This document shows positions 21,241-34,202 of a stretch of 64,000 nt of DNA, in pieces. The stretch spans positions 62,001 through 126,000 of the forward strand of contig CANEXF010000010.1 in NCBI GenBank assembly GCA_947443645.1, in the 5' to 3' direction. The notes below the pieces were generated by a model. That model ran no database searches, was not told the origin of the DNA, and saw only the letters and a list, made by a program, of their open reading frames with translations. A program made the position numbers and the translations under genes. The DNA comes from Comamonadaceae bacterium. Lineage in GTDB: Bacteria > Pseudomonadota > Gammaproteobacteria > Burkholderiales > Burkholderiaceae_C. Positions within the stretch are counted from its first letter, which is position 1; each line of letters opens with the position of its first letter.

Positions 21241-22194
21241 ATGTCTTTTCTCACCGCCGCCCTGTACAAATTCGTCGAGCTTCCCGACTACGCCGCCCTT
21301 CAAGCGCCGCTGCTGGCCTGCTGTGAGGCCAATGGCGTCAAAGGGACGCTGCTGCTGGCTGAAGAAGGCATCAACGGCACGATTGCCGGGCCTGAAGCCG
21401 GCGTGCGCGCCGTGCTGGCCTATCTGCGCCAGGACCCGCGCCTGGCGCAGCTTGAGCACAAGGAAGCCTGGGCTGACAAAAGCACGTTTTACCGCATGAA
21501 GGTACGGCTCAAGCGAGAGATTGTCACGCTGGGCGTGCCCGACGTGCACCCGGCGCTGATGGCCGGCCAATACGTCAAACCGGCCGACTGGAACGCCTTG
21601 CTGAGCGAGCCGGGCGTGGTGCTGGTCGACACGCGCAATGACTATGAAGTCTACATCGGAACCTTTGAAGGCGCGATCAACCCCGCCACCAGTAGCTTTT
21701 CAGAACTGCCGGCCTGGGTCGAGCGCGAAATGCGTGAAGGCGGCCAGCTGGCCGACAAAGATGGCAAAAAACCCAAATTGGCCATGTTCTGCACTGGCGG
21801 CATTCGCTGTGAAAAATCCACCGCCTTCATGCGCGCCAAGGGCTTTGACGAGGTGTACCACCTTGAAGGCGGCATCCTTAAGTATCTGGAAACCATGCCC
21901 GAGGCGCAAAGCCGCTGGCAAGGCGAATGTTTCGTGTTCGACGAGCGCGTCTCGGTCGGGCACGGGCTCAAGCCAGGCGCGCACACCCTGTGCCGCTCAT
22001 GCCGCGACCCCTTGACTGACCAGGACAGGGCATCGCCGCTGTACGAGCTGGGGGTGAGCTGCCCACATTGCCACGACCGCACGAGCGAAGCGCAAAAGGC
22101 CGGTTACCGCGAGCGCCAGCGCCAGGTCGAACTTGCCCAAGCGCGTCACGCCGCCCACATAGGCGTGCGCCAGGACAGCCAGTCTGGGCATTGA
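21241..22194 (+). CDS. trhO: tRNA uridine(34) hydroxylase / rhodanese-domain protein TrhO (YceA)
   Basis: [14 protein letters not shown]...[22 protein letters not shown]...[20 protein letters not shown]...[16 protein letters not shown]. Confidence 0.92.
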   Translation: MSFLTAALYKFVELPDYAALQAPLLACCEANGVKGTLLLAEEGINGTIAGPEAGVRAVLAYLRQDPRLAQLEHKEAWADKSTFYRMKVRLKREIVTLGVPDVHPALMAGQYVKPADWNALLSEPGVVLVDTRNDYEVYIGTFEGAINPATSSFSELPAWVEREMREGGQLADKDGKKPKLAMFCTGGIRCEKSTAFMRAKGFDEVYHLEGGILKYLETMPEAQSRWQGECFVFDERVSVGHGLKPGAHTLCRSCRDPLTDQDRASPLYELGVSCPHCHDRTSEAQKAGYRERQRQVELAQARHAAHIGVRQDSQSGH

Positions 22195-22201
22195 GCTGCG
22201 G

Positions 22202-22834
22202 GTGATACCGGTTCTGTATTCCTTTCGCCGCTGCCCCTACGCCATGCGCGCGCGGCTGGCGCTGGCCTGCAGCGGCCAGAGTTACGAATTGCGGGAAATC
22301 GTGCTGCGCGACAAGCCTGCCGAGCTGCTCGCGGCGTCGCCCAAAGCCACGGTACCTGTTCTGGTGCTGGCCGATGGCCGCGTGATCGATGAAAGCCTGG
22401 AGATCATGCGGTGGGCGCTGCAGCAAAGCGACCTGGCCCAGTGGCTGGGCACAGGACAGATGCCTGACGACATGCGCGCACTGGTTGCGCTGAACGACAG
22501 CGCCTTCAAGCGCGCGCTTGACCGCTACAAATACCCCGGGCGCTACCCTCAGGAATCGGGCGCCGACGCCGCGGGCTTCGCCATGGCACAGCGCGATTTG
22601 GGCGCAAGCTGGCTGGCGCAACTTGAACCCCGACTCGCACAGGGTTGGCTGTTCGGCAAGGCCGCCAGCCTGGCCGACATGGCCATCTTGCCGTTTGTAA
22701 GGCAATTTGCGCACACCGACGCAGCGTGGTTTGCCGCGCAGCCTTGGCCGCGCCTGCAGGCCTGGCTTGCAGCGTTTGAGGCCAGCGCGCTGTACACAGG
22801 GGTGATGGGCAAACATCCGGTCTGGCGGAGCTAG
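22202..22834 (+). CDS. Glutathione S-transferase family protein
   Basis: YSFRRCPYAMRARLALACSGQSYELREIVLRDKPAELLAASPKATVPVLVLADGRVIDESLEIMRWAL. Confidence 0.87.
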   Translation: MIPVLYSFRRCPYAMRARLALACSGQSYELREIVLRDKPAELLAASPKATVPVLVLADGRVIDESLEIMRWALQQSDLAQWLGTGQMPDDMRALVALNDSAFKRALDRYKYPGRYPQESGADAAGFAMAQRDLGASWLAQLEPRLAQGWLFGKAASLADMAILPFVRQFAHTDAAWFAAQPWPRLQAWLAAFEASALYTGVMGKHPVWRS

Positions 22835-22892
22835 CTAGGCAGCTGGCCTATCGGTCATGCATGGGCGAAGGAATCTGGCCCTTTACTGCAAT

Positions 22893-24365
22893 TCAGGACA
22901 CTTCAGGCGCAATCAACTCAGCATATTCATAAAGCGCGCCAAGAATGGCTTCGCCCCGCTCGTCGGCGGTTTCAGCCAGCGTGTCAATCTCGGCAAACAG
23001 CGCATCGACATTGCGCGCACCGCCCTCGCCTTCTAGCAGGCGCGCAGCCCTGTGCGCCTCCCAGCGCTCAAGCTCGTCCGGCGACAGCGTCTCGATAAAG
23101 TTGCGGGCCCGGTACCTGAACACCAGCTCGCCCAGGCGATCATCATCAAAGCCGATGCGGCTGTGCGCCAGCTCGGCCGGCGACATGGCGCGCAACTGGT
23201 TTAGCCGCTTGCGGTCTGCGTTGCCGATAAATCCGCCATAAAGGTCTTCGTCCACGTCTGGCGTAGCCTCGCGCGGGCGCTGGAAGACTTCGGGCCAGAT
23301 CGCGCTCATGTCGGGCAAGGCGCGCGCTTTCTCGGCGTTGGCCAGCGCGGTCTCAAAGTCCACGCCCCATTTCGCGGCCATCTCGGCGCTCAGGGTCTGC
23401 AGCTTGCGCACGACCATGGGCGATTTGTTCAGATGCACAGACTTGAGCGGCAGGCGTTGCACGCCCTCGGGCAGATCGGCCGTCTTGCTGAACAGGCGTT
23501 GGCGCAAGGTGGCCACGTCCAGCAGCGGCAGCTCGCTCGGATCCTGCGCCAGGTCCCAGGCCAGCAGCTCGTTCTTGTTGCTCGGATGCGTGGCCAGCGG
23601 CCACATCAGGGCCAGGCAGCCGCGCTCCGGCGGGAACATGCCGGACACATGCAAAAACGGCTGGGCGGTCTGCGGACTGGTCGGCAGACCGAGTTCAGCG
23701 GCCACGCGGTCTTTTTTGTGCAGGCCAAGGCAGAAGTCAAAAAGCTTGGGCTGGGCCTGCTTGATCAGCCTGGCGAGTGCAATCGTGGCGCGCACGTCGG
23801 ACAGCGCATCGTGCGCGGCCTCATGCAGCAGGCCGTTGGCGCGCGCCAAGTCTTCAAGCTTGAAGCTGGGTCGGCTGGCGCCCGGATCGTTCGGCTTGCG
23901 GTCATCGGACTTGGTCGGCCAGACAATGCCGTCAGGCCGCAAGGCGTAAGCCATGCGCACGACGTCGAGCAAGTCCCAGCGGCCGCAGTCGTTTTGCCAT
24001 TCGCGGCCATAGGGGTCTATCAGGTTGCGCCAGAACATGAAGCGCGTGACCTCGTCGTCAAAGCGGATGGTGTTGTAGCCCACGCCTATGGTGCCGGGCT
24101 GGCCCAGCAGTGCCTCGATTTGTGCGGCGAACTCATGCTCGGGCAGGCCGCGCTCCAGACACTGCTGGGGCGTGATGCCGGTGATCAGGCAGGACTGCGG
24201 GTCGGGCAGGTAATCGCTGGCTGGCTGGCAGTAAATCATCACCGGCTCGCCCACCTCGTTGAGCTCGGCATCGGTACGAATCCCGGCGAACTGGCAGGGC
24301 CGGTCACGCCTGGTGTTCAGGCCAAATGTTTCGTAGTCGTGCCATAAAAAGGTGTGTAGAGCCAT
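22893..24365 (-). CDS. sbcB: Exodeoxyribonuclease I
   Basis: FLWHDYETFGLNTRRDRPCQFAGIRTDAELNEVGEPVMIYCQPASDYLPDP...GYNTIRFDDEVTRFMFWRNLIDPYGREW. Confidence 0.94.
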   Translation of the reverse strand: MALHTFLWHDYETFGLNTRRDRPCQFAGIRTDAELNEVGEPVMIYCQPASDYLPDPQSCLITGITPQQCLERGLPEHEFAAQIEALLGQPGTIGVGYNTIRFDDEVTRFMFWRNLIDPYGREWQNDCGRWDLLDVVRMAYALRPDGIVWPTKSDDRKPNDPGASRPSFKLEDLARANGLLHEAAHDALSDVRATIALARLIKQAQPKLFDFCLGLHKKDRVAAELGLPTSPQTAQPFLHVSGMFPPERGCLALMWPLATHPSNKNELLAWDLAQDPSELPLLDVATLRQRLFSKTADLPEGVQRLPLKSVHLNKSPMVVRKLQTLSAEMAAKWGVDFETALANAEKARALPDMSAIWPEVFQRPREATPDVDEDLYGGFIGNADRKRLNQLRAMSPAELAHSRIGFDDDRLGELVFRYRARNFIETLSPDELERWEAHRAARLLEGEGGARNVDALFAEIDTLAETADERGEAILGALYEYAELIAPEVS

Positions 24366-24385
24366 TTTTGTTCAATGATTTATGG

Positions 24386-24443
24386 AGAAATAGGCCTCCA
24401 GCCCAACAGGGACGGGCGCGGGCAGCTGCAATATTTATAGCGG
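24386..24443 (+). repeat. Dispersed ~57-nt hairpin element, copy c
   Basis: gaaataggcctccagcccaacagggacgggcgcgggcagctgcaatatttatagcgg. Confidence 0.6.
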
Positions 24444-24447
24444 CATT

Positions 24448-24484
24448 AAAAAAGGCCGTCAGCGTGATGCTAACGGCCTTTTTT
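24448..24484. terminator. Bidirectional Rho-independent terminator between clpA and sbcB
   Basis: aaaaaaggccgt-cagcgtgatgcta-acggcctttttt, 12-bp perfect arms flanked by A and T tracts. Confidence 0.9.
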
Positions 24485-24504
24485 CTGCGTGACGGGAAAA
24501 CGGA

Positions 24505-26847
<2,343 letters not shown>

Positions 26848-26935
26848 TGATTTTCCTTTCGGCTTGCTACGTTGATATCTGACGGGCTAACAATTGGTTC
26901 ATAAAAAAGCATGGTTCAAATATGGGCCGCGTTTT

Positions 26936-27316
26936 TCACAATTCAATGGGTTCGCTGACACACTGCAGCGGATGCCCGTTTTTGCGCGCCGCTTCCGTGA
27001 CCTGATCGACTTTGGTGGCCGCAACATCTTTTGAAAAAACACCGCAAATGCCTTTGCCATCCAGATGAATCTTCAGCATGATCTGAGTCGCGGTTTCCCT
27101 GTCCTTGTTGAAAAACTCCTGAATAACCACCACCACGAACTCCATGGGGGTGTAGTCATCATTGAGCAGCACCACCTGGTACATCTGTGGCGGCTTGGTT
27201 TTCTCGGGCCGGCGTTCAAGCACGACGGCTTCGCCGCCACGGCCATCTTCAGGCTTCAAAACAGGGGCCTGAGGTGCTGGGGGAGTCTTCGGGGATTTGG
27301 TAGCCATGGAATTCAT
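26936..27316 (-). CDS. clpS: ATP-dependent Clp protease adaptor ClpS
   Basis: [59 protein letters not shown]. Confidence 0.95.
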   Translation of the reverse strand: MNSMATKSPKTPPAPQAPVLKPEDGRGGEAVVLERRPEKTKPPQMYQVVLLNDDYTPMEFVVVVIQEFFNKDRETATQIMLKIHLDGKGICGVFSKDVAATKVDQVTEAARKNGHPLQCVSEPIEL

Positions 27317-27712
27317 TCTAGCCATCGACGCGGGCCTGTGCGCCCGCAAGGGGAATGCGTAAGAGTTGGTGGCAATAACGCGACGTTCAAGTTGCTGAAT
27401 TGGACTCACCACGGCCAGGTTGACAATTCGGACCTGAGATTTATTCTGAACAGCAAGTCGGGACTATCAAGCGTTTCCCTGCCGTATCAAAGGAAGCTTG
27501 GGTAAGCCAGATCGTTGGGCCAGCTTACTCAGCAACAGCCATACAAACGTCAAGCCGTCCTACGGGTAAATACCCTTATTTTTTCTAAGGTATGCAGCGG
27601 CCAAGAAAAAAGATCGGCGGCATGTCAACCGACAAGCAGCCGACCTCGTTGAAATAGCGACTCCGAGATTTTCGGGGTGCAATTCCCACAACGCAATTCC
27701 AGGAAACTCCAA

Positions 27713-27979
27713 ATGAACAAAATCCTTGCTACCTTGATCGCCGGTTTCTTTGCTGCTGGTGCATTTGCGCAGGCTCCTGCTGCGCCTGTCGCTCCTGCTG
27801 CACCTGCCGCAGTGGTTGCCCCTGCACCTGCTGCTACAGCCAAGAAAGCTGAAGCCAAGCCAACCCTGACCAAAGAAGAAAAAGCCGCTGCAAAAGCTGC
27901 TAAAAAAGAAAAAGCCGCTGCAGCCAAAAAAGCAAAAGCTGAAGCCGCTGCAGCCAAAAAAGCCGAAGCCAAGAAGTAA
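27713..27979 (+). CDS. Small exported Ala/Lys/Pro-rich (PAKKA-like) protein, 88 aa
   Basis: Signal peptide MNKILATLIAGFFAAGAFAQ then APAAPVAPAAPAAVV and AAKKEKAAAAKKAKAEAAAAKKAEAKK; followed by a strong terminator. Confidence 0.75.
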   Translation: MNKILATLIAGFFAAGAFAQAPAAPVAPAAPAAVVAPAPAATAKKAEAKPTLTKEEKAAAKAAKKEKAAAAKKAKAEAAAAKKAEAKK

Positions 27980-27997
27980 TTCCTGAGCTCTCAGCCC

Positions 27998-28025
27998 AAA
28001 AGCCCGCCTAGTGCGGGCTTTTTTT
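27998..28025 (+). terminator. Rho-independent terminator
   Basis: aaaagcccgc-ctagt-gcgggcttttttt. Confidence 0.9.
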
Positions 28026-28097
28026 GTGGGCTAAATGGCATTATTTTGTCGTTTATGCTTTGCCATCACACAACCACGCACCTCCCAATCAAGAACC

Positions 28098-28583
28098 ATG
28101 GCTTTGAGCGTCAACCCATCCGATCTTCTGCGACAGCTGTTGCTGTCATCCGTCATGAGCACGCTGGCATTTATTTTGCCTGCGCAGGCTCAGGACGCTG
28201 CGCAAATGAACCTGCAACGCGCCCTACTCTCGGCTGGCATGCATCAAATTGACACGCAGCTCGCGTTGACGCAGGAACAACGCCAGATCGGGCTGATGTT
28301 CCGCAAAGAAATGCCGCAACACGAGGGCATGTTATTTGTATTCGAACAGGCCGCGGTGCAATGCTTCTGGATGAAAAACACCGTGCTGCCGCTGACAGCC
28401 GCATTTGTTGCAGACGACGGCAGCATCGTCAATCTGGCCGACATGAAACCGCAGACGACCGATTCACACTGCTCGGCCAAGCCGGTGCGCTATGTGCTGG
28501 AAATGAATCAAGGCTGGTTCGCTAAAAAAGGCATCAAGGCCGGTAGCAAGCTTCAGGGCATGCCATTTCAAGCTCAGCGCTAG
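28098..28583 (+). CDS. DUF192 family exported protein
   Basis: IDTQLALTQEQRQIGLMFRKEMPQHEGMLFVFEQAAVQCFWMKNTVLPLTAAFVADDGSIVNLADM. Confidence 0.88.
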   Translation: MALSVNPSDLLRQLLLSSVMSTLAFILPAQAQDAAQMNLQRALLSAGMHQIDTQLALTQEQRQIGLMFRKEMPQHEGMLFVFEQAAVQCFWMKNTVLPLTAAFVADDGSIVNLADMKPQTTDSHCSAKPVRYVLEMNQGWFAKKGIKAGSKLQGMPFQAQR

Positions 28584-28610
28584 CCCTCTAGGCAAGTTGC
28601 AATTTGCATA

Positions 28611-28640
28611 AAAAAAGCCGACTTAACAGTCGGCTTTTTT
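28611..28640. terminator. Bidirectional terminator between convergent DUF192 gene and sodB
   Basis: aaaaaagccgact-taac-agtcggctttttt. Confidence 0.92.
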
Positions 28641-28665
28641 GTGCGCATGGGCGCGCCGTGTTTAA

Positions 28666-29247
28666 TCAGGCGAAATTGGCTTCAGCAAAGCTCCAGTTGA
28701 CCAGGTTCGACAAAAAGGTTTCGACGAACTTTGGACGCTGGTTGCGGTAGTCAATGTAGTAAGCGTGCTCCCACACGTCCACGGTCATCAGCGCCTTGTC
28801 GGCAGTGGTCAATGGCGTGCCTGCTGGGCCGGTGTTGACGATGTCAACCGAGCCGTCGGCCTTCTTGACAAGCCAGGTCCAACCAGAGCCAAAATTGCCG
28901 ACCGCAGATTTGACAAAGGCTTCCTTGAAAGCTGCGTAAGAGCCAAATTTGGCATTGATGGCTGCAGCCAAGGGGCCGCTAGGCTCACCGCCGCCAGCAG
29001 GCTTCATGCAACTCCAGAAAAACGTATGGTTCCAGACCTGAGCCGCGTTGTTGTAAACACCACCACTGGATTTCTTGACGATTTCTTCCAGGGTCATAGC
29101 CTCAAACTCAGTGCCTTTTTGCAGGTTGTTGAGGTTGACGACATAAGCATTGTGGTGCTTGCCATGGTGATACTCAAAGGTTTCCTGGCTGTAATACGGC
29201 ACGAGCGCATCAATGGCGTAGGGAAGTGGCGGCAATTGGTGTTCCAT
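28666..29247 (-). CDS. sodB: Superoxide dismutase [Fe]
   Basis: [40 protein letters not shown]...[22 protein letters not shown]. Confidence 0.96.
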   Translation of the reverse strand: MEHQLPPLPYAIDALVPYYSQETFEYHHGKHHNAYVVNLNNLQKGTEFEAMTLEEIVKKSSGGVYNNAAQVWNHTFFWSCMKPAGGGEPSGPLAAAINAKFGSYAAFKEAFVKSAVGNFGSGWTWLVKKADGSVDIVNTGPAGTPLTTADKALMTVDVWEHAYYIDYRNQRPKFVETFLSNLVNWSFAEANFA

Positions 29248-29304
29248 GATTTTTCCTTGGTGGGTACGTTGTAATTGGAGAACTGTCGAATGTTATTGTA
29301 AAAA

Positions 29305-30624
29305 CTAAATAAGTCGCGGTGCGCAGACGGTCAAATCGACCTCGCCATCGACGAGGGTAGCTCGAACAGGCTGCCCGGTACGGGTCTGCTTGACGCTGGT
29401 GATGGCCCGTCCTTGGTCGTCAGTCAACCAGGCGTAACCCCGCTGCAAGACCAGACGGGGATTGAGAAGCTCCAGCCGCAACTGGGCATGGCCTAAACGT
29501 AATGTCTGTTTTTGAACTGCCCCGGCGATCGCTTTGGGAAACCGGGACTCCACCGCCTGCAATTGGCTTGTCATGCGCTGCAAAGCGGTCAGTCTCGCGT
29601 GCTGCAGCTGCTGCGCGTGGGACGCGAGCCGCGCCTGCTGGCGGATCACAAAGTGCGAGGGCCGGCTAAAGCGCGAGGCCGCCAGATCAAGTCGCTGACT
29701 GCAGGACTGCAACTGCCTGTCAACACCGTTTTGAATGCGTGAAAAAATCAAACCCAGCGTATCCAACCAGACAGATTGAGGCTGCGCGCACAGTTCTGCC
29801 GCGGCCGTTGGCGTAGGCGCACGCACATCGGCACAGAAATCAGCTATTGTGAAATCGGTCTCATGCCCGACACCACAGACGATAGGTATGGGCGAGGCCA
29901 CGATGGCGCGGGCGAGCTGCTCATCGTTGAAGGCCCACAAGTCCTCCATGGCGCCGCCTCCGCGAACCAGCAGCAAGACATCGACTTCCTTGCGCTCAAA
30001 GGCCTTGAGCAAGGCCGCTCGCAGCCCACCAGCAGCCTGCGCGCCTTGCACACTGGCGGGGTAAATCACCACGGGAATATGCGGTGCACGGCGTTGCAAA
30101 GCCGTCACGACGTCATGCAGCGCGGCAGCGCCCAGGGAAGTCACCACGCCGATCGCCTTGGGCAGCATAGGCAAAGCCCGTTTTCGACCCACGGCAAACA
30201 GGCCCTCGGCCTCCAGTTTGACTTTCAACTGCAGAAACTGCTCAAACAAACTGCCCTGCCCGGCCTGTCGCATGGACTCGACCACCAGCTGCAATTCGCC
30301 GCGCGGGTCATAAACACCCAGTCTTCCGCGAAGTTCCACCAACTGACCATCGCGCACGGGAAAGTCCAGCAGGGAGGCGGCCCGGCGAAACATCGCGCAG
30401 CGAATCTGCCCCTGGTCGTCTTTCAGCGAAAAATAGCAATGTCCGCTGGCCGCGCGTGAAAAGCCGGAAATCTCGCCTTGAACGGCCACAGGGTTAAAAC
30501 GCGCTTCCAGGCTGTCGGCAATCGCCCTGAGCAAGGAGCCGACCGGCCAGACGCGCACGCCAGTCGACTCGCCATCGCGAACCCTCGCGCTCGGGCGGAG
30601 CTGCCCATCAGCGGCATCAAACAT
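29305..30624 (-). CDS. xseA: Exodeoxyribonuclease VII large subunit
   Basis: WPVGSLLRAIADSLEARFNPVAVQGEISGFSRAASGHCYFSLKDDQGQIRCAMFR...LLLVRGGGAMEDLWAFNDEQLARAI...GHETDFTIADF. Confidence 0.95.
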   Translation of the reverse strand: MFDAADGQLRPSARVRDGESTGVRVWPVGSLLRAIADSLEARFNPVAVQGEISGFSRAASGHCYFSLKDDQGQIRCAMFRRAASLLDFPVRDGQLVELRGRLGVYDPRGELQLVVESMRQAGQGSLFEQFLQLKVKLEAEGLFAVGRKRALPMLPKAIGVVTSLGAAALHDVVTALQRRAPHIPVVIYPASVQGAQAAGGLRAALLKAFERKEVDVLLLVRGGGAMEDLWAFNDEQLARAIVASPIPIVCGVGHETDFTIADFCADVRAPTPTAAAELCAQPQSVWLDTLGLIFSRIQNGVDRQLQSCSQRLDLAASRFSRPSHFVIRQQARLASHAQQLQHARLTALQRMTSQLQAVESRFPKAIAGAVQKQTLRLGHAQLRLELLNPRLVLQRGYAWLTDDQGRAITSVKQTRTGQPVRATLVDGEVDLTVCAPRLI

Positions 30625-30950
30625 GGGCACACCGCCAAAAAGCCACAGCGCATGGCAACGAGTGCAGGGACTGAACATACATGTAAATCATCGATCTTGG
30701 GTTTCCAACTTCTGCTCAAAATTTCATCGTTTTGTCGTGTTCCAGCGCAGGATAGGCCTCGCGGCTGATAGCTCGGAACTTGCCCACAAAGTTATCCACA
30801 GCTTCTGTGGGGTATTGTGAACCGAGGCGAGTGCGACTCAGGCAGCTTGGCTTTATGCGACTTGGTACCACCATCGGGCTGGCTAAACCGCCAATGCGTC
30901 CGGGCCGGTGGGACATAATCCGGTTCAATTTACTCGCCGGGAGATGCTTT

Positions 30951-31577
30951 TTGTTTTCCATCATACAAGCCGCAGGCTGGCCCATCTGGCCTCTGGTCGC
31001 GTGCTCCATCCTTGCGCTAGCGCTGGTGATCGAACGTTTTAGCAGCCTGAAAATCCGCAAAGTAGCGCCGCCCAAGCTGGTTGACGAGGCCATAACGGTT
31101 TCCCGCAACGCCCCGCCCGCGCCCGACGTCGTTGAGCAACTGGAGCAAAACTCGGTTTTAGGCGAGGTTCTGGCGAGTGGCTTTCGGGCGCTAAATGCCA
31201 ATCCGCGCCTGAGCGAAGACGATTTGCGCTCCACGCTTGAAGGCGCCGGCAGGCAGGCCGCGCACAAGCTCGAACGCTATCTTTCTGCCCTGGCCACGAT
31301 CGCTTCGGCCGCCCCGCTGCTGGGACTGCTCGGTACGGTCATTGGCATGATAGATATTTTTGGTTCCCAAGCGGGCAGCGGCTCGGTGGGCGGCAATCCG
31401 GCGCAACTGGCGCAAGGTATTTCCATGGCGCTTTACAACACGGCCTTTGGCTTGATTGTGGCCATCCCTTCGTTGATTTTCTGGCGTTATTTCCGTGCCC
31501 GCGTTGACTGGTATCTGCTGACCATGGAGCTGGCTTCCGAGCGCTTTGCGCGTCATCTGAACACTTTGCGGAAATGA
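30951..31577 (+). CDS. MotA/TolQ/ExbB proton channel family protein
   Basis: FSIIQAAGWPIWPLVACSILALALVIERF...APLLGLLGTVIGMIDIFG...LAQGISMALYNTAFGLIVAIPSLIFWRYFRARVD; TTG start inferred. Confidence 0.9.
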   Translation: MFSIIQAAGWPIWPLVACSILALALVIERFSSLKIRKVAPPKLVDEAITVSRNAPPAPDVVEQLEQNSVLGEVLASGFRALNANPRLSEDDLRSTLEGAGRQAAHKLERYLSALATIASAAPLLGLLGTVIGMIDIFGSQAGSGSVGGNPAQLAQGISMALYNTAFGLIVAIPSLIFWRYFRARVDWYLLTMELASERFARHLNTLRK

Positions 31578-31740
31578 CCCCCACGCTCGTCGCTTCGCGT
31601 ACTTCGCTGCCCCCCAAGGGGGCTGAACTTGCTCGGGGCGGCCCTTCGCTGCGTTCGATGACCCCCACGCTCGTCGCTTCGCGTACTTCGCTGCGTTCGC
31701 TGGCTTTCGTATTCGCCGCTACACACGCATCGAGGAGCCT
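31574..31740. repeat. GC-rich repeat block with an internal 37-nt direct repeat (84-nt period) between exbB and exbD
   Basis: atgacccccacgctcgtcgcttcgcgtacttcgctgc at 31574-31610 and 31658-31694; CCCCCCAAGGGGG core follows the first copy. Confidence 0.9.
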
Positions 31741-31743
31741 GCC

Positions 31744-32175
31744 ATGAACTTTCGCCAAGGTTCGCGCGATGAACCAGAGATCAACCTGATTCCGTTTATC
31801 GATGTCTTGCTGGTCGTGCTGATCTTCTTGATGCTGTCGACCACCTACAGCAAATTTACAGAACTCCAGATCAAGCTGCCCCTGGCAGACGCTGAGCAGC
31901 AGCGCGACTACCCCAAGGAAGTCATTGTTGCAGTCAGCAGCGATGGCCGCTACGTGATCAACCGGGTCGCAGTAGACGGGCGCAGCATTGATGCCGTGGG
32001 CGAGGCCTTGATCAAGGCCAGCAAGGCGGGCAAGGACAGCGTCGTGGTGATCAGCGCGGACGCCAGCGCCAGCCACCAGTCGGTGATCACGGTCATGGAG
32101 GCGGCCAGGCGCGTTGGCCTGACCCAAATCACCTTTGCAACGCAAAGCGCGGCCCAATCTGGCGCTCGCCGCTAG
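31744..32175 (+). CDS. ExbD/TolR family biopolymer transport protein
   Basis: EINLIPFIDVLLVVLIFLMLSTTYSKFTELQIKLP...VVISADASASHQSVITVMEAARRVGL. Confidence 0.93.
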   Translation: MNFRQGSRDEPEINLIPFIDVLLVVLIFLMLSTTYSKFTELQIKLPLADAEQQRDYPKEVIVAVSSDGRYVINRVAVDGRSIDAVGEALIKASKAGKDSVVVISADASASHQSVITVMEAARRVGLTQITFATQSAAQSGARR

Positions 32176-32199
32176 CAACGGCGCAACGGACTGCATATC

Positions 32200-33261
32200 T
32201 TGGCCAACACTGTGCATGGCAACAGTCGTCTGAAAACCGCCGTGCAGCGAGCCTGGCTGGATCGCGGCTGGCCAGCCAGACTGATGTGGCCAGTCTCATG
32301 GGTTCATGGCCATGTCGTGCGGGCGCGGCGTTCGCTCTTTCAAGCCGGGATACTCCGGTCTGAAGCCGTGTCCGTACCCGTGATCGTGGTGGGCAATGTG
32401 GTCGCCGGTGGCGCAGGCAAAACACCCTTGGTGATGGCCTTGGTGCGGCATTTTCAGGGTCGTGGACTGCGCGTCGGCGTGGTCTCGCGCGGCTATGGAC
32501 GCGCCAGCCAGGCCTGCCAGGAAGTCCTTGCCGACACCCCGGTTTCACAGTCTGGTGACGAGCCAGCGCTTATAAGACGGGCGACAGGCGCTCCTGTTTT
32601 CGTAGCAAACAGACGCGTCGAGGCAGCCCGGGCTTTGCTCCTGGCCCACCCTGGAACCCAAGTGCTGGTCTGCGACGACGGGCTACAGCACTATGCACTG
32701 GCCCGTGACATCGAAATTGCCGTGTTTGACGACAAAGGCGTGGGCAACGGCTGGCTGCTGCCCGCCGGCCCGCTTAGAGAACCCTGGCCGGAGCGGTTGC
32801 ACAGCGGCATCAAGCTCGTGCTGCATACCGGACAGACGCCGGCGTTTGACGGCTACACATCGACCCGGCGACTGGCAGACCATGCCGTAGACGCACAGGG
32901 CCAGCAACTGGCTTTGAGCAGTCTGCACGGACAGGCCCTGGTCGCGGTCGCGGCCATCGCCAACCCGGAGGCGTTTTTCAGCATGCTGCGCGCACGCGGC
33001 TTGCGACTTTCCCAGACCATCAGCCGGCCAGACCACGACGACTTTGCAGACTTCGAACTGCAAGCCGCGCCAGCAACGACCGTGCTTTGCACTGAAAAAG
33101 ACGCGCTCAAGCTTTTCAGTCTGCCGTCCATGGCCGGACTTCGCGTAGTTGCAGTACCGCTGGAGTTTTCACCCGAGCCAGGCTTTCTGGCTGCTGTCGA
33201 TGAACTGCTGGCGCCACTGCTTTCTCAATTACCATCGCACCATGGATACAAAACTGCTTGA
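32200..33261 (+). CDS. lpxK: Tetraacyldisaccharide 4'-kinase
   Basis: [43 protein letters not shown]...[21 protein letters not shown]. Confidence 0.95.
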   Translation: MANTVHGNSRLKTAVQRAWLDRGWPARLMWPVSWVHGHVVRARRSLFQAGILRSEAVSVPVIVVGNVVAGGAGKTPLVMALVRHFQGRGLRVGVVSRGYGRASQACQEVLADTPVSQSGDEPALIRRATGAPVFVANRRVEAARALLLAHPGTQVLVCDDGLQHYALARDIEIAVFDDKGVGNGWLLPAGPLREPWPERLHSGIKLVLHTGQTPAFDGYTSTRRLADHAVDAQGQQLALSSLHGQALVAVAAIANPEAFFSMLRARGLRLSQTISRPDHDDFADFELQAAPATTVLCTEKDALKLFSLPSMAGLRVVAVPLEFSPEPGFLAAVDELLAPLLSQLPSHHGYKTA

Positions 33262-33424
33262 ACTGCTGGTCTGCCCCGTCACCAAAGGCCCGCTGGTCTA
33301 TGACCGTGAAAAACAGGAGCTCATATCCCGCAGCGCCCGTCTGGCCTATCCCATTCATGACGGCTTGCCGGTGATGCTGGAGACCGAAGCGCGAACCCTG
33401 AGCGACGAAGAACTCGGCCTGTGA
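33242..33424 (+). CDS. Trm112 family protein
   Basis: [46 protein letters not shown]. Confidence 0.92.
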   Translation: MDTKLLELLVCPVTKGPLVYDREKQELISRSARLAYPIHDGLPVMLETEARTLSDEELGL

Positions 33425-33446
33425 TTTTCACGGCGATGCAGCTGGC

Positions 33447-34202
33447 ATGAGCTTTACTGTCCTGATTCCGGCGCGCCTGGCCTCCACGCGCCTGCCCAAC
33501 AAACCCTTGGCCGACATTGGCGGCGCACCCATGGTGGTGCGGGTCGCGCAGCGCGCAGCGATGAGCGGCGCCGAACACGTCGTGGTTGCCACGGACAGCC
33601 CGGAAGTCATCGCGCGATGCGCCGACTTTGGCATCGCATCCGTCCTGACGCGCGCCGATCACCCAAGCGGCAGCGACCGGCTCGCCGAAGCCTGCGGCAT
33701 TCTGGGTCTGGCCGATGATGCGCTGGTCGTCAATGTGCAAGGCGACGAGCCGCTGATAGATCCCGCGCTGATTGACGCTGTCGCACGGCTGCTGTCAAGC
33801 CGCGCTGACTGCAGCATGAGCACGGCCGCTCACCCGATTGAGGAACTCGCAGACTTGCTGAACCCGAATGTCGTCAAGGTCGTGCTCGATGCGCGCCAGA
33901 CCGCGCTTTATTTCAGCCGCTCGCCGATACCCGCGGCACGCGACTTTGCGGGCCAGGCCTGGTGGAAAACTTCAAACCTGCCCAAGCCGCTGCGTCATGT
34001 GGGCCTTTACGCTTACCGCGTGGGTTTTTTGAGGCAGTTTCCAGGCCTGCCGCAGGCTCCCATGGAGCAGCTGGAGTCGCTTGAGCAACTCAGAGCCCTG
34101 TGGCACGGTCACCGCATTGCGGTTCACATCACCGACCGCGCGCCCGGTCTTGGCGTCGATACGCCAGAAGATTTGATACAAGCGCGAAAACTGTTTTCCT
34201 AG
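33447..34202 (+). CDS. kdsB: 3-deoxy-manno-octulosonate cytidylyltransferase
   Basis: [35 protein letters not shown]...[17 protein letters not shown]...[11 protein letters not shown]. Confidence 0.96.
   Translation: MSFTVLIPARLASTRLPNKPLADIGGAPMVVRVAQRAAMSGAEHVVVATDSPEVIARCADFGIASVLTRADHPSGSDRLAEACGILGLADDALVVNVQGDEPLIDPALIDAVARLLSSRADCSMSTAAHPIEELADLLNPNVVKVVLDARQTALYFSRSPIPAARDFAGQAWWKTSNLPKPLRHVGLYAYRVGFLRQFPGLPQAPMEQLESLEQLRALWHGHRIAVHITDRAPGLGVDTPEDLIQARKLFS

Noticed and set aside
23433-24347. 304-aa ORF antisense to sbcB, and similar long antisense ORFs at 45196-46392, 54058-54966 and 41866-42717
   Set aside because: Each lies fully opposite a well-supported gene and shows no recognisable protein family.
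30792-30800. TTATCCACA DnaA box between xseA and the exbB-like gene
   Set aside because: Single perfect-looking box with no cluster, AT-rich unwinding region or dnaA/parAB neighbours, so not an origin.
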